Assembly (NCBI RefSeq): GCF_034424625.1
Contig: NZ_CP139976.1
Span: forward strand, 5,952,001-6,016,000
Direction of reading: 5' to 3'
Length of the DNA stretch: 64,000 nt
Source: Janthinobacterium lividum
GTDB taxonomy: Bacteria; Pseudomonadota; Gammaproteobacteria; Burkholderiales; Burkholderiaceae_D
The notes below the pieces were generated by a model, which did no database searches, was not told the origin of the DNA, and saw only the letters and a list, made by a program, of their open reading frames with translations. This document shows, in pieces, positions 26,867 to 37,827 of the stretch. A program made the translations under genes and the position numbers. Each line of letters opens with the position of its first letter. Within the stretch, counting starts at the first letter, position 1.

Positions 26867-28258
26867 TTACAGCCAGCCCCGCACGACCATGTCCTTGGCC
26901 ACATAACGGGCCAGCAACAGGTTGTTGAACGGCGTAGGGTGCACATCGTCGGCATACGAGTAGTGGCTGACGTCGCCCGCTTTCAGGTTCGAGCCATTGC
27001 AGACCAGCGAGCTGCCCAGGATATTGCCCGGCGCGCTCAGGTCGCATGCCGTCTCGCTGACGTTGGTCAATCCATACGGGCCAGGATTGGTGCCCTGGTC
27101 ATGGCTGACGGCAAACACGTCGACCAGCAAGACTTTCGCATTGCCGTTCAAGCCGGCGCTCAGTTCGCCATTGAAGGCGCTGACCATGGCATTGATGAGC
27201 GCCTTGGTGTTGGCATCCTTGCTCAAGCCCGATGGCGTACCGGCCACGTCCGGCAGGTTGTTGACCACCACATAGTTGGCGCCCTTGGCAATGACCTGGT
27301 CCTTGACCAGCGCCACCAGTTCGCTACCAGCCTGTTTCATGGCGGCAACCAGCAAAGGCCCCTGAGCCGCAGCGTAATCGGCGCCAGCCTTGGCGCCGGC
27401 AGCATTGCCCGTCACCGTCGCATCGGCTTGCGCCTTGGCGACCAGCGGACCATATACGGCAGGCGAAGCGACGGCCGTATTACCGGCAATGACAGCAGCT
27501 TGCACGGCGGCGGCCACGACGGTTGTGGGTGTGGAGCCAGTCGCCATGCTGGCCGTCTTGACGGCGGCGCCGATGGCAGCCGCTGCCGTGGCAGGGTTGG
27601 TGGCGCCGGCCGCCAGGGCCATGGTCAGGTTGGTGGCGAAGGCCTGGGCGCCAGCGGCCGCGCCAGCAGCCTGGCCAGCGGCAGTCGCGCCCGTTTGCAA
27701 TGCGCCCAGCTGATACAGCACGTCATTGCCGCCTGCCATCACGAAAACGGCTTCCGTGCCGCTGAACTTGCCGCCGGAAACAGCCAGGTGGTTCGCGATC
27801 TGCGTCACCACGGGCACGGTCAGGGCGCCCAGCGGACTGCCCGTCGCCTTGTTATTCGGGCCAACCGGATTGGTCACGCGCGAACCACCCATGGCGTAGC
27901 CGAAACAGCCTGCATGCTTGACGCGGGCAACGGCCAAGCCCTGCGCCGCATTGCCTTCCAACCCAGTCTCGGCAGCACATGGCGCGGCCAGGCCGAATTG
28001 CGCGGCCAGGTGCTCGGTCCAGTTCTTGCCCGTCAGTTCAGGATTGATCTTGGTATTGTCGCCATTGATGGTGAACTTGCCGCCACCTTTCGCCGCCACC
28101 GTACCCACGGCATACGAGCCGACGTCGGACAGGCTGTCGCCGAACGACACCTGCGCCGTGTATTTGACTTTCAAGGTTTGATCACCGCCACTGGCACCGC
28201 CGCAACCTGCCAGGACAGCCGCAGCCAGCACGGCCAGCGCGAATTTTGTTTGATGCAT
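26867..28258 (-). CDS. SGNH/GDSL lipoprotein hydrolase with Ala-rich insert
   Basis: The 463-residue protein has a lipobox signal (MHQTKFALAVLAAAVLAGC, lipidated Cys19). The SGNH catalytic blocks are VSFGDSLSDVGSYA (Ser42), GNAAQGLAVA with CFGYAMGGSRV, VMAGGNDVL (173-181) and SYADDVHPTPFNN near the C-terminus. This resembles secreted phospholipase/esterase proteins of the GDSL family. Between blocks III and V, residues about 185-305 are extremely Ala/Gly-rich with small-residue repeats and Val/Thr runs, which is longer than a typical GDSL core. The substrate is unknown. It is followed by ompW in the same direction, but the hairpin between them suggests separate transcription. Confidence 0.88.
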   Translation of the reverse strand: MHQTKFALAVLAAAVLAGCGGASGGDQTLKVKYTAQVSFGDSLSDVGSYAVGTVAAKGGGKFTINGDNTKINPELTGKNWTEHLAAQFGLAAPCAAETGLEGNAAQGLAVARVKHAGCFGYAMGGSRVTNPVGPNNKATGSPLGALTVPVVTQIANHLAVSGGKFSGTEAVFVMAGGNDVLYQLGALQTGATAAGQAAGAAAGAQAFATNLTMALAAGATNPATAAAAIGAAVKTASMATGSTPTTVVAAAVQAAVIAGNTAVASPAVYGPLVAKAQADATVTGNAAGAKAGADYAAAQGPLLVAAMKQAGSELVALVKDQVIAKGANYVVVNNLPDVAGTPSGLSKDANTKALINAMVSAFNGELSAGLNGNAKVLLVDVFAVSHDQGTNPGPYGLTNVSETACDLSAPGNILGSSLVCNGSNLKAGDVSHYSYADDVHPTPFNNLLLARYVAKDMVVRGWL

Positions 28259-28475
28259 TTTGTCTCCTCGGTCTTTTTTCTGGTTTCTAAACGAACGGGC
28301 GTGCTATTCGCTACCCAACTAATATGCCATCGTTCCTCAGGCTTGTATAGAAAATATGTTTTAAAAATCAACGGAATAACAACACCGCCGGTGCCCTGTC
28401 ACAACCGGGCGATCCGCTGAATTATGGAGGATTTACTATGTTTCGTGGCAAGCATCTCTATTGCGCTGCATCAAG

Positions 28476-28499
28476 AAAAAGCCCCTTGCGGGGCTTTTT
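28476..28499 (-). terminator. Rho-independent terminator of the pur/Sua5 run
   Basis: The stem AAAAGCCCC-TTGC-GGGGCTTTT is symmetric, with A- and T-runs on both sides. On the minus strand it begins at the stop codon of the Sua5-type gene and would end the long leftward transcript. It could also work on the plus strand. Confidence 0.88.
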
Positions 28500-29520
28500 A
28501 TGATGGGGACAGGAATTGCTGCAAGATACCACTTGAGCCGAACGCGGCACGCCGCAAGCGGTCATTCACGCCCAGCCACGCGGGGCCGGTGGGCGGTGCT
28601 TCGACGAGTATCAGCTCGGCACCGACCTGGTCCATCGTGCGCAGCGAGGCATACAGCGCATGTGCGTAATTTTCCGGGATCGCCGCCAGGCGCACGCTGG
28701 CGCTGGCCGGCGGCAGATCCGAGTAGTGGATCAGGGCCACGCGGCGCCCGTCATTGAGCAGGCGGTTCAAGGTAGCGCCCACGTCGTCGCTGTGTTGCAT
28801 CGCAACAGGCGTGTGCGGCGCGTAGTGCGATTCCAGGGTGCCCGAGGCGCGCGGCGCAGCTGCGTCCGCCACGGCCGGTGCGCGGCCAATGACGGCAGCG
28901 ATCTGCTCGCTGCTGATATGGCCGGGACGCAACAGCACGGGACCGTGTGTGGCCAGGCGCGACAGGTCGACGATGGTCGACTCGATGCCCACGTCGCTCT
29001 GCCCGCCATCGAGTACCAGGCCCAGCAAGCCGCTATCGAGTTCCGCCGCGAATTCATCGCGCACATGTTGCGCCGTGGTCGGGCTGACATTGCCGAACTT
29101 GTTCGCCGACGGCGCCGCCAGGCCGCCGTTGCCGCCCTTGAAGGTGCGTAGCAATGCGATAGCCACCGGATGCGATGGGCAGCGCAAACCCACCGTGTCC
29201 TGGCCGCCGGAAACGGCGTCGGGGATATGCGCGGCGCGCTTGACGATCAGGGTCAGCGGACCAGGCCAGAAGGAAGCCACCAGTTGCTGCGCTTCCACGG
29301 GAATGTCGTCGGACCAGTGCGCCAGGTCGGCGCCAGGCGCCACGTGTACGATCACGGGATGGTCCGATGGACGGCCCTTGGCTTCATAGATGCGTGCCAC
29401 GGCGGCCGGGTTTTCCGCATCGGCGCCCAGGCCATACACCGTTTCCGTCGGGAAAGCGACTAGGCCGCCCGCCTCCAGCACGGCAGCGGCCGCTGCCAGG
29501 TCTTGTGCGGGCACGCTCAC
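28498..29520 (-). CDS. L-threonylcarbamoyladenylate synthase, Sua5 type
   Basis: The enzyme makes threonylcarbamoyl-AMP from threonine, bicarbonate and ATP for t6A tRNA modification. The 340-residue chain has the YrdC domain (residues about 10-200: [97 protein letters not shown]) plus the C-terminal Sua5 domain ([15 protein letters not shown]). This is the long Sua5 form, not short TsaC. The GTG start is chosen because it overlaps the purK stop (GTGA); an upstream TTG and a second GTG are alternatives. It is the last gene of the purCEK run. Confidence 0.92.
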   Translation of the reverse strand: MSVPAQDLAAAAAVLEAGGLVAFPTETVYGLGADAENPAAVARIYEAKGRPSDHPVIVHVAPGADLAHWSDDIPVEAQQLVASFWPGPLTLIVKRAAHIPDAVSGGQDTVGLRCPSHPVAIALLRTFKGGNGGLAAPSANKFGNVSPTTAQHVRDEFAAELDSGLLGLVLDGGQSDVGIESTIVDLSRLATHGPVLLRPGHISSEQIAAVIGRAPAVADAAAPRASGTLESHYAPHTPVAMQHSDDVGATLNRLLNDGRRVALIHYSDLPPASASVRLAAIPENYAHALYASLRTMDQVGAELILVEAPPTGPAWLGVNDRLRRAAFGSSGILQQFLSPS

Positions 29521-30713
29521 GGCGCGATTCCCAGGATCAGGCAAGCGTCATGCAGGCGCTGCTGCGCTTGCGACAAGGTGGCGGCGATCAGGGTCAGATG
29601 GCCCATCTTGCGGCCACGGCGCGGGTCATCCTTGCCATACAGGTGCAAACAGGCACCCGGCAGCGCCAGCACCTGGTCCCACGCCGGTTCGCAGGCAACA
29701 TCGCTGCCGTCGGCAAACCAGGCGTCGCCGAGGATGTTGAGCATCACGGCCGGCGAATGCTGGCGCACGTCGCCCAGCGGCAGACGCGCCATGGCCCGCA
29801 CCTGCTGCGCGAACTGGCTGGTGACGCAAGCGTCCATCGTGTAGTGTCCGCTGTTGTGGGGACGCGGTGCCATTTCATTGACCACCAGGCTGCCATCTTC
29901 CAGCACGAAAAATTCGATGCACAACACGCCAACGTAGCCGAGTTCGGCAACCATGGCTTGCGCCGCCCGCTGCGCCTTGGCGGCACAGTCGTCCGACACG
30001 TTCGGGCCCGGCACGGTGGTGGTAAACAGCACGCCGTCACGGTGCACGTTTTCGGCGATCGGATACACGACCGATTCGCCGTCCACGCCGCGCGCCGTCA
30101 ACACGGACACTTCATACGCCAGCGGCAGCATCTTTTCCAGCAGGCAAGTTACTTGTCCCATTTCCGCGAAGGCGGCGCGCACATCGTCGCGCGTGCGCAC
30201 ACGGAACTGGCCCTTGCCGTCATAGCCCATGCGCACGGTTTTCAGTATGCCCGGCAGCAAGTCGTCGCCGATGGCATCGATGTCGTCCTGCGTGGCGATG
30301 ACCATGTGCGGCGCCGGCAGCACGCCCGACTTGCCCGCACAGTCGACAAAGAAACGCTTTTCCGCGATGCGGTCCTGCGCCACCGACACGCCGTGGGCAT
30401 CCGGCGCCACGAAGACGTGGTTGGCCAGGCGCGACAGGCTGTCGGCCGGCACGTTTTCGAATTCCGTGGTGACGGCCAGGCATTGTGCCGCCAGGGCGTC
30501 GAGACCCGCCACATCGTCATAACCGGCATTGACGAGGCGCTGCGCCACCTGCCCCGCAGGGCAGGCATCGGACGGTTCCAGTACAGCTACCTGGTAGCCC
30601 ATGCTCTGGGCGGCCTGGGCAAACATGCGGCCGAGCTGGCCGCCGCCCATCACGCCCAGCCACGCCGGTGGATGAGCGGCGGGCAGCAATGGGGAAGTCG
30701 ATTTACTATTCAT
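29517..30713 (-). CDS. purK: 5-(carboxyamino)imidazole ribonucleotide synthase PurK
   Basis: PurK uses ATP and bicarbonate to make N5-CAIR from AIR in purine synthesis. The 398-residue ATP-grasp protein has [17 protein letters not shown] (residues about 19-35), [54 protein letters not shown] and [29 protein letters not shown]. It lies 15 bases after purE, whose product acts next in the pathway, and overlaps the Sua5-type gene by four bases. Confidence 0.97.
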   Translation of the reverse strand: MNSKSTSPLLPAAHPPAWLGVMGGGQLGRMFAQAAQSMGYQVAVLEPSDACPAGQVAQRLVNAGYDDVAGLDALAAQCLAVTTEFENVPADSLSRLANHVFVAPDAHGVSVAQDRIAEKRFFVDCAGKSGVLPAPHMVIATQDDIDAIGDDLLPGILKTVRMGYDGKGQFRVRTRDDVRAAFAEMGQVTCLLEKMLPLAYEVSVLTARGVDGESVVYPIAENVHRDGVLFTTTVPGPNVSDDCAAKAQRAAQAMVAELGYVGVLCIEFFVLEDGSLVVNEMAPRPHNSGHYTMDACVTSQFAQQVRAMARLPLGDVRQHSPAVMLNILGDAWFADGSDVACEPAWDQVLALPGACLHLYGKDDPRRGRKMGHLTLIAATLSQAQQRLHDACLILGIAP

Positions 30714-30728
30714 TATTTTTCAAACACA

Positions 30729-31226
30729 TTATTCAGGCAAGACCATGGCCTTGGCGGCGGCCGTTTGCGTGGTACGGAAGACTTCCAGCTTTTCGGCCAG
30801 GGCGTCGTCATTGGCCGCGAGCATCGCCACCGCCGTCAGCGCCGCATTTGCCGCGCCCGCTTCGCCGATGGCGAAGGTGGCTACCGGCACGCCCTTGGGC
30901 ATTTGCAGGATCGACAGCATGGAATCTTCGCCACGCAAGTATTTCGATGGCACAGGCACGCCCAGTACCGGGACGATGGTCATCGCGGCCACCATGCCAG
31001 GCAGGTGTGCCGCGCCGCCGGCGCCGGCGATGATGGCGCGCAAGCCGCGCGCGCGCGCGCTTTTCGCGTACGCATACATTTCGTCGGGCATGCGGTGCGC
31101 GGAAATGACTTGCGCTTCGTACGGCACGCCGAACTGTTTCAGGATGGCAACCGCGTTCTGCATCACTTCCCAGTCCGAGGACGAACCCATGATGACGCCG
31201 ACCAGCGGCTTATTTTGCTCGCTCAT
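30729..31226 (-). CDS. purE: N5-CAIR mutase PurE
   Basis: PurE converts N5-CAIR to CAIR. The 165-residue protein has the class I signature [42 protein letters not shown] (residues about 9-50), the active-site [20 protein letters not shown] and [33 protein letters not shown]. It starts one base after the purC stop and is followed by purK, so purC, purE and purK are co-transcribed. Confidence 0.97.
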   Translation of the reverse strand: MSEQNKPLVGVIMGSSSDWEVMQNAVAILKQFGVPYEAQVISAHRMPDEMYAYAKSARARGLRAIIAGAGGAAHLPGMVAAMTIVPVLGVPVPSKYLRGEDSMLSILQMPKGVPVATFAIGEAGAANAALTAVAMLAANDDALAEKLEVFRTTQTAAAKAMVLPE

Positions 31227-31227
31227 C

Positions 31228-32121
31228 TCAGGCCTTCAGCTTCTCGCCCGTCAGGCGTTCGATGGCTTCGAAATACTTGGCCTGGGTTTTTTCGATGACG
31301 TCGGCCGGCAGGGCTGGCGCCGGTGCGGTCTTGCCCCAGGTCAGGGTTTCCAGGTAGTCTCGCACGAATTGCTTGTCGAACGACGGTGGCGAAATGCCAG
31401 GCTGATACGAATCGGCAGGCCAGAAGCGCGACGAATCGGCCGTCAGCACTTCATCCATCAGATGCATGACGCCATTGTCGTCCAGGCCGAATTCAAACTT
31501 GGTGTCGGCGATGATGATGCCGCGCGTGGCAGCGTATTCAGCGGCGGTCTTGTACAGGGCAATGGCGATGTCGCGCATCTTGGCGGCCAGGTCGGCGCCG
31601 ATGCGCTCTTCCATTTCAGCAAAGCTGATGTTTTCATCATGCTCGCCCAGTTCGGCCTTCGCGGCCGGGGTGAAGATCGGTTCCGGCAGTTTTTCCGCTT
31701 GCTGCAGACCGGCTGGCAAGGCGATGCCGCAGATGCTGCCCGTGTCCTGGTAATCTTTCCAGCCCGAACCGATGATGTAGCCGCGCACGACTGCCTCGAC
31801 CATGATCGGTTTCAAGCGCTTGGCCACCACGGCGCGGCCCTTGACTTGCTCCACTTCCTCGGGCGCCACCACGGATTCCGGCGCCACGCCGGTCAGGTGG
31901 TTCGGCACGATATGGCCCAGTTTCTCGAACCAGAAGTCGCTCATCTGGTTGAGAACCTTGCCCTTGCCGGGGATAGGCTCGTTCATGACGACATCGAAGG
32001 CCGACAGGCGGTCCGTGGTGACGATCAAGATCTTGTCGTCGCCAACGGCGTAGTTGTCGCGGACCTTGCCGTGGCCCAGCAATGGCAGGGAGTGGATGGA
32101 AGTCTGATAGAGGCTGTTCAT
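31228..32121 (-). CDS. purC: SAICAR synthase PurC
   Basis: PurC joins CAIR and aspartate using ATP. The 297-residue length is typical of the longer bacterial form. Motifs are [121 protein letters not shown] and [13 protein letters not shown]. The ATG at 32121 begins the conserved chain; upstream frame is not conserved. It heads the pur genes, 104 bases after fba. Confidence 0.97.
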   Translation of the reverse strand: MNSLYQTSIHSLPLLGHGKVRDNYAVGDDKILIVTTDRLSAFDVVMNEPIPGKGKVLNQMSDFWFEKLGHIVPNHLTGVAPESVVAPEEVEQVKGRAVVAKRLKPIMVEAVVRGYIIGSGWKDYQDTGSICGIALPAGLQQAEKLPEPIFTPAAKAELGEHDENISFAEMEERIGADLAAKMRDIAIALYKTAAEYAATRGIIIADTKFEFGLDDNGVMHLMDEVLTADSSRFWPADSYQPGISPPSFDKQFVRDYLETLTWGKTAPAPALPADVIEKTQAKYFEAIERLTGEKLKA

Positions 32122-32225
32122 AGCGGGGGAATAGTTGGATGAAACGAAACCGGCAGGCAGGGGATGCCCGCCGGTCGAGAAAATCGGGCACGGAGCATTG
32201 CATCCGGCCCGTTCCAGACAGAATT

Positions 32226-33290
32226 TTACTTCACAATTTGCGACAGCTCGCCGGCCTTGTAGCGCTCGGCCATTTTTTCCATCGTGATGACCTTGATTTT
32301 CGACGCCTGGCCTTCGCAGCCGAAAGCCTGCATGCGCGCGCGCACGATTTGCTCGGCGGCGGTGCGGGCTGGCTTCAGGAAGTCGCGCGGGTCGAATTTC
32401 GACGGATTCTCGAACAGGTACTTGCGGATCGCGGCCGTCATCGCCAGGCGGATGTCGGTGTCGATGTTGATCTTGCGCACGCCGTGACGGATGCCTTCCT
32501 GGATTTCCTCGACGGGCACGCCGTAGGTTTCCTTCATGTCGCCGCCGAATTCGCGGATGATGGCCAGCAATTCCTGCGGTACCGACGAGGAACCGTGCAT
32601 CACCAGGTGGGTGTTCGGGATGCGCGCGTGGATTTCCTTGATGCGGTCGATGGCCAGGATGTCGCCCGTTGGCTTGCGCGTGAATTTGTAGGCGCCATGC
32701 GAGGTGCCGATGGCGATCGCCAGGGCGTCGCACTGGGTGCGCTGCACGAAGTCGGCCGCTTGTGCCACGTCCGTCAGCAGTTGCTCGCGGGTCATGGTGC
32801 CGTCGGCGCCGTGGCCGTCTTCCTTGTCGCCCTTCATGGTTTCCAGCGAACCGAGCACGCCCAGTTCCGCTTCCACCGTCACGCCGATGGCGTGCGAGAA
32901 TTTCACCACTTCACGCGACACTTCCACGTTGTATTCGTACGATGCGACCGACTTGCCGTCCGCTTCCAGCGAACCGTCCATCATGACGGACGTGAAACCC
33001 GAACGGATGGCAGCCATGCAGACGGCCGGCGACTGGCCGTGATCCTGGTGCATGACGACAGGGATGTGCGGATACGCTTCGACGGCGGCGTCGATCAGGT
33101 GGCGCAGGAACGCTTCACCGGCGTACTTGCGCGCGCCAGCGGACGCTTGCATGATCACCGGGCTGTTGAGCGCATCGGCGGCAGCCATGATGGCTTGCAC
33201 TTGCTCCAGGTTGTTGACGTTGAAAGCAGGAATGCCATAACCGTTTTCGGCGGCATGGTCCAGCAGTTGACGCATGGATACGAGAGACAT
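32226..33290 (-). CDS. fba: Class II fructose-bisphosphate aldolase
   Basis: The zinc enzyme splits fructose 1,6-bisphosphate in glycolysis and runs in reverse in gluconeogenesis. The 354-residue protein has [22 protein letters not shown] (catalytic Asp and zinc His), [52 protein letters not shown] and [12 protein letters not shown], the long-chain class IIB layout also used by Calvin-cycle CbbA. It lies between pyk and purC in a leftward run with other glycolytic genes. Confidence 0.96.
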   Translation of the reverse strand: MSLVSMRQLLDHAAENGYGIPAFNVNNLEQVQAIMAAADALNSPVIMQASAGARKYAGEAFLRHLIDAAVEAYPHIPVVMHQDHGQSPAVCMAAIRSGFTSVMMDGSLEADGKSVASYEYNVEVSREVVKFSHAIGVTVEAELGVLGSLETMKGDKEDGHGADGTMTREQLLTDVAQAADFVQRTQCDALAIAIGTSHGAYKFTRKPTGDILAIDRIKEIHARIPNTHLVMHGSSSVPQELLAIIREFGGDMKETYGVPVEEIQEGIRHGVRKINIDTDIRLAMTAAIRKYLFENPSKFDPRDFLKPARTAAEQIVRARMQAFGCEGQASKIKVITMEKMAERYKAGELSQIVK

Positions 33291-33372
33291 GGTAATACTC
33301 CAGATAACAATAGAAACCGTTGCGGCGCTTCGCGGTGGTCAATAACCGCGCCGGCGCCTGAATTCTTGGACC

Positions 33373-34821
33373 TTAGTCGAATTCGCCTACCTTCACAATC
33401 TTCAAGGCATTCGTGCCGCCCACCTGGCCCATCGGCTCGCCCCAGGTGACGACGATCATGTCGCCCTTGCGGACGATGCCCTGCGCCACCAGCAGCTCTT
33501 CCGCCTGCTTCAGCACTTGCGCGCTGGGGGCGTTCTGCATCAGATGATACGCCCGAACATTGCGGTACAGCGCGGCTTTGCGCAAAGTCGTCACGCTGGG
33601 CGTGAGCGCATAGATCGGCGTATCGATACTGTGGCGGCTCATCCACAAGGCGGTGGAACCGGATTCCGTCAGCGCCACGATGGCTTTGACGCGCAAGTGG
33701 TGGGCCGTAAACAGCGCACCGTAGGCGATCGACTGGTCGATGCGGGTAAATGTGACGTTGAGGAAATCGGCATCGAGCTTGTTGTATTCGGACTGTTCCG
33801 CTTCCACGCAGATGGCGGCCATCATTTCCACCGTCTCGATCGGGTACTTGCCCGAGGCCGTTTCGGCCGACGTCATGACGGCGTCCGTGCCATCGAGCAC
33901 GGCATTGGCCACGTCGGACACTTCCGCGCGCGTCGGCACGGCGTTGACGATCATCGATTCCATCATCTGCGTGGCCGTGATGGCCAGCTTGTTCGACGCG
34001 CGCGCCATCTTGATCATGCGCTTCTGCAAGGCCGGCACGGCCGCATTGCCCACTTCCACGGCCAGGTCGCCCCGCGCCACCATGATGCCATCGGAGGCGT
34101 CGAGAATTTCCTGCAGCGCGGGAATGGCTTCCGCGCGCTCGATCTTGGCGATCATCATCGGCTTGTGGTGGTACGGTTCGCCGGCGATATTGGCCAGCTG
34201 GCGCGCCATTTCCATGTCGGTCGCGCATTTTGGGAAGGAAATGGCCAGATAGTCGGCCTGGAAACTCATGGCCGTCTTGATATCTTCCATATCCTTGGCC
34301 GTCAGCGCGGGCGCGGACAGGCCGCCGCCCTGGCGATTGATGCCCTTGTTGTTCGACAACTCGCCGCCGATCTTGACGGTGGTGTGGATTTCGCTGCCGT
34401 GGATGCGCTCGACGATCAGCACGATGAGGCCGTCGTTCAGCAGCAGCACGTCGCCCTTGTGCAAATCGCGCGGCAGGGCCTTGTAGTCGAGGCCGACGCG
34501 CTCCTGGTTGCCCAGTTCGCCGTTTTCGCCCCACTTGGCGTCGAGGATGAAGCGCTCTCCCGCTTCCAGCTGAATGCGCGTGTTTTCAAACTTGCCGACG
34601 CGAATCTTCGGCCCTTGCATGTCGGCCATGATGGCCACTTCGCGCCCGCACTCGGCCGCCGCCAGACGCACCAGCGCCGCGCGGTCGATATGGTCTTGCG
34701 CCTTGCCATGGGAAAAATTCAAACGCACCACGTCGACACCCGCACGTATCATCTTCACCAGGATATCGAAGTCGGTGGAGGCAGGGCCGATTGTTGCTAC
34801 GATTTTTGTACCGCGTGGCAT
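33373..34821 (-). CDS. pyk: Pyruvate kinase
   Basis: Pyruvate kinase makes pyruvate and ATP from phosphoenolpyruvate and ADP. The 482-residue protein has MPRGTKIVATIGPAS at its start, VVRLNFSHGKAQDH, MADMQGPKIRVG, YLAISFPKCATDME, MIAKIERAEAIPALQEIL with catalytic Lys, IMVARGDLAVEVG, ATQMMESMI, MTSAETASGKYPIETV, and a C-terminal regulatory domain. AGGAGT lies before the ATG. The B-domain block FILDAKWGENGELGNQERVGLDY is somewhat unusual but complete. It sits between pgk and fba. Confidence 0.96.
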   Translation of the reverse strand: MPRGTKIVATIGPASTDFDILVKMIRAGVDVVRLNFSHGKAQDHIDRAALVRLAAAECGREVAIMADMQGPKIRVGKFENTRIQLEAGERFILDAKWGENGELGNQERVGLDYKALPRDLHKGDVLLLNDGLIVLIVERIHGSEIHTTVKIGGELSNNKGINRQGGGLSAPALTAKDMEDIKTAMSFQADYLAISFPKCATDMEMARQLANIAGEPYHHKPMMIAKIERAEAIPALQEILDASDGIMVARGDLAVEVGNAAVPALQKRMIKMARASNKLAITATQMMESMIVNAVPTRAEVSDVANAVLDGTDAVMTSAETASGKYPIETVEMMAAICVEAEQSEYNKLDADFLNVTFTRIDQSIAYGALFTAHHLRVKAIVALTESGSTALWMSRHSIDTPIYALTPSVTTLRKAALYRNVRAYHLMQNAPSAQVLKQAEELLVAQGIVRKGDMIVVTWGEPMGQVGGTNALKIVKVGEFD

Positions 34822-34933
34822 AGGAGTCCTTGTGCGCGAGCGAAGGTGAGCAAGGCCGGCTCGATGCTGCATCCGGCAAGGTAAAAGCGCAGCGGTCAGG
34901 CTGCGCTTGGTATTGCACTACAGTCAGGCTTTA

Positions 34934-36145
34934 TCAGCCAGCACGTTGCATGAGAATTTCTACTGCGGGCAAAGTCTTGCCTTCCAGGAACTCCAGGAAA
35001 GCGCCGCCGCCCGTCGAGATATAGCTGATTTTATCGGTAATGTCATATTTGGCAATCGCCGCCAGGGTGTCGCCACCGCCAGCGATGGAGAATGCTTTCG
35101 AATCGGCGATGGCCAGGGCCAGGGTCTTGGTGCCGTTGCCGAACTGGTCGAATTCGAACACGCCGACCGGGCCGTTCCAGACGATGGTGCCGGCGGCGGC
35201 GATCTGCTGTGCCAGCAGGGCCGCCGTTTTCGGGCCGATATCGAGGATCATGTCGTCGTCCGCCACGTCGGCCACGTCCTTGACGGTGGCAACGGCCGCA
35301 GGCGAGAATTCCTTGGCGCACACGACATCGACAGGAATCGGCACTTGCGCGCCGCGCTTGGCCATGATCTCGATGATGGCCTTGGCTTCCTCGACGAGTT
35401 CCGCTTCCACCAGCGACTTGCCGACATTCAAGCCGACGGCCTTCATGAAGGTGTTGGCGATGCCGCCGCCGACGATCAGGTTATCGACCTTGTCGGACAG
35501 GGCTTTCAAAATGGTCAGCTTGCTCGATACTTTCGAACCAGCAACGATAGCCAGCAATGGGCGGGCGGGCGCGTGCAAAGCTTTCCCCAGTGCATCCAGC
35601 TCGGCGGCCAGCAGCGGGCCGGCGCATGCGACGGGGGCAAACTTGGCGATGCCGTGCGTGGACGCTTCCGCGCGGTGGGCCGTGCCGAACGCGTCGTTGA
35701 CGTAGATATCGCACAATTTCGCCATTTTTTGCGCCAGCTCATCGCTGTTTTTCTTTTCGCCCTTGTTGACGCGCACGTTTTCCAGCAGGACGACCTGGCC
35801 GGCAGCCAGGGATTCCAGGCCGGTGCCATCGACCCAGTTTTGTTTCAATGCAACTTCCTGGCCCAGCAGCTCGGACAAGCGGGCGGCCACGGGCGCCAGG
35901 CTGTCGGCCGGCTTGAACTCGCCTTCCGTCGGACGGCCCAGGTGCGACGTCACCATGACGGCGGCGCCAGCGTCCAGCGCGGCGCGGATGGCCGGCACCG
36001 AGGCGCGGATGCGCGTATCTTCGGTGATCTTGCCACTGTCATCTTGCGGGACGTTCAGGTCGGCGCGGATAAACACGCGCTTGCCTTGCAGTGCATTTTG
36101 GGCGATCAAATCTTGCAGACGAATGAAGTTGAGAACAGCTGACAT
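34934..36145 (-). CDS. pgk: Phosphoglycerate kinase
   Basis: Pgk interconverts 1,3-bisphosphoglycerate and 3-phosphoglycerate with ADP/ATP. The 403-residue protein has [31 protein letters not shown] (residues about 23-53), [87 protein letters not shown] and [16 protein letters not shown]. It is first in the leftward run pgk-pyk-fba-purCEK-Sua5. Confidence 0.97.
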   Translation of the reverse strand: MSAVLNFIRLQDLIAQNALQGKRVFIRADLNVPQDDSGKITEDTRIRASVPAIRAALDAGAAVMVTSHLGRPTEGEFKPADSLAPVAARLSELLGQEVALKQNWVDGTGLESLAAGQVVLLENVRVNKGEKKNSDELAQKMAKLCDIYVNDAFGTAHRAEASTHGIAKFAPVACAGPLLAAELDALGKALHAPARPLLAIVAGSKVSSKLTILKALSDKVDNLIVGGGIANTFMKAVGLNVGKSLVEAELVEEAKAIIEIMAKRGAQVPIPVDVVCAKEFSPAAVATVKDVADVADDDMILDIGPKTAALLAQQIAAAGTIVWNGPVGVFEFDQFGNGTKTLALAIADSKAFSIAGGGDTLAAIAKYDITDKISYISTGGGAFLEFLEGKTLPAVEILMQRAG

Positions 36146-36222
36146 GGCGATCCAGATGACGAGTGGAAGGAAGTGCGCTATTTTACCGCAATGCCCAGCG
36201 CAAATCCCCGATTTGTCCTGCT

Positions 36223-36573
36223 TTACTGAAAAACGTGCAACAGTCGCAAGCCCGTGAAAACCAGCATGCCAAACACGATGGTTTGCAGCATATTGCGGCG
36301 GATCACAAAAAAGAGCGTGGCGGCAATACCGGATAACAGTTTCAAATTGGACAATTCAAGGTGCACTTGCTGCCCCTCCATCAGCATGTCGGGCGCGATG
36401 ATGGCCGCCAGCGCGCAGGCCGGCGCATAGCGCAGCATCTCGCCCACGCGGCGCGGAATGGTGATGTGATGACCGATCAGCCAGAAGGTGCTGCGCGTGG
36501 CGGCTGTCGCCACTACCAGCACGGCGATGGCGATCCACACGTCGGCCCTGCCCCAGTCTATGCCGTCAAACAT
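36223..36573 (-). CDS. azlD: AzlD family transport protein
   Basis: The 116-residue integral membrane protein has four hydrophobic segments and the AzlD features [39 protein letters not shown]. AzlD is the small partner of AzlC in branched-chain amino acid (azaleucine) export. The gene overlaps azlC by 8 bases, as is usual for this pair. Confidence 0.9.
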   Translation of the reverse strand: MFDGIDWGRADVWIAIAVLVVATAATRSTFWLIGHHITIPRRVGEMLRYAPACALAAIIAPDMLMEGQQVHLELSNLKLLSGIAATLFFVIRRNMLQTIVFGMLVFTGLRLLHVFQ

Positions 36574-37300
36574 GGCGTTTTGTCCATTTTTCTGTCAACT
36601 CTTCCACGGCCATGGCGCTGACCATGCCCACCACCACGGCCACCAGCAAGCCCAGCTTATAGGGCAGGCCGTAGGCCAGCACGGCCACCGTGCCCGCCAC
36701 CAGCACGCCGCACAGGGCGGCGCGGCTGAGGATCAGCGGCACCGTCACGCACAGGATCGCCAGGGTGCCGGCAAAGCCCAGCCCCCATTCGGCCGGCACG
36801 ACGGCGCCCAGCACGATGCCGATGAAGGAACCGATTTGCCAGGCCAGCCAGTTGGGATAGATCAAGCCTTTCAGGAAAGGCAGCTTGGCCGGGTCCGGCG
36901 TTTCATGGGGGTAGCGCTGCAGGAACAGGCCCACGGTGATGTCGCCCGCCACATAGCCGAGCGCAAAGCGCTGGCGCCACGGCAGATGGGAAAAATGGGG
37001 GGCCAGCAGCACGGAAAAGATGACAAAACGCAAATTAACGACGAGGGCCGTGGCAAAGATCACCCACACGGGCGCCTGCGCGGCCAGCAGCGGCAAGGAC
37101 GCGAGCTGGGCCGAACCGGCAAAGACAAACAGGGTCATGGCCCCCGCCTGCGCGACAGTCAGGCCGCTTTTCACCATGGCCACGCCCACCACCATGCCCC
37201 AGGCGGCGATGCCCAGCAGGGTGGGCGCACCCAGGTTCAGCCCGGCGCGCCAGGCGTCTTTCAGCAGGGCATCGTCGCTGGCGGCCGGGACGGCGTTCAC
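36566..37300 (-). CDS. azlC: AzlC family amino acid exporter subunit
   Basis: The 244-residue membrane protein has AzlC features: ALLKDAWRAGLNLGAPTLLGIAAWGMVVGVAMVKSGLT, MTLFVFAGSAQLASLPLLA, LVVNLRFVIFSVLLAPHF and LGYVAGDITVGLFLQRYP. With AzlD it probably exports branched-chain amino acids. The GTG start at 37300 is supported by AGGAG six bases upstream; the long upstream frame extension is not conserved. An ATTGT-N12-ACAAT inverted repeat lies just upstream and might bind an Lrp-type regulator. Confidence 0.92.
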   Translation of the reverse strand: MNAVPAASDDALLKDAWRAGLNLGAPTLLGIAAWGMVVGVAMVKSGLTVAQAGAMTLFVFAGSAQLASLPLLAAQAPVWVIFATALVVNLRFVIFSVLLAPHFSHLPWRQRFALGYVAGDITVGLFLQRYPHETPDPAKLPFLKGLIYPNWLAWQIGSFIGIVLGAVVPAEWGLGFAGTLAILCVTVPLILSRAALCGVLVAGTVAVLAYGLPYKLGLLVAVVVGMVSAMAVEELTEKWTKRHV

Positions 37301-37558
37301 ACGATGCTCCTGCAGGCGTATTGTGGTAACTGCACAACAATGGTGCGCGGAGAAAGACTCCGCAACGGCGATACCGGCAAGGCAAATCCAGTCAGTGTGG
37401 CGCTGCAGCTGCCATATTTCCGCAAAAACCCGCGCCGCAGCCGAAGATGATCGAGCCGCCATTTTAGCCATGATTTTTGCTGTCTGCCTGAATCCGTTAA
37501 AATCGTGGTTTTGGCAGCAGCCGACTTCCTTCCATACAGCCTCACGGAGCATGACAAG

Positions 37559-37753
37559 ATGACAAAAACCACCCAGCCAGCGGTCGAACTCGACAGTAAA
37601 GACCTGCCAGCCCACTGCCCTAACCCGGCCATGCCGCTGTGGTCGTCGCATCCGCGTGTGTTCCTGGAATTCAACAAGGACGGTATCGCCAAGTGCCCTT
37701 ACTGCGGCACGGCCTACACCCTGAAGGAAGGCGCCAGCGCCGGCCATCATTAA
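37559..37753 (+). CDS. Zinc-finger (CHCC-type) small protein
   Basis: The 64-residue protein has the CHCC zinc-finger signature of the NDUFS6-like family: HCPNPAMPLWSSHPRVFLEFNKDG followed by AKCPYCGTAYTLKE. The likely zinc ligands are Cys, His and the CPYC pair. Free-standing bacterial members have no assigned role. GGAG precedes the ATG by ten bases. It is transcribed away from azlC. Confidence 0.88.
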   Translation: MTKTTQPAVELDSKDLPAHCPNPAMPLWSSHPRVFLEFNKDGIAKCPYCGTAYTLKEGASAGHH

Positions 37754-37827
37754 ACTGCCCAGCGGCGCGCCCCCAGCGCGCCGTTTTCATTTACACAGCT
37801 AGCTGTACCGATCAAGCCGGAGTCGTC

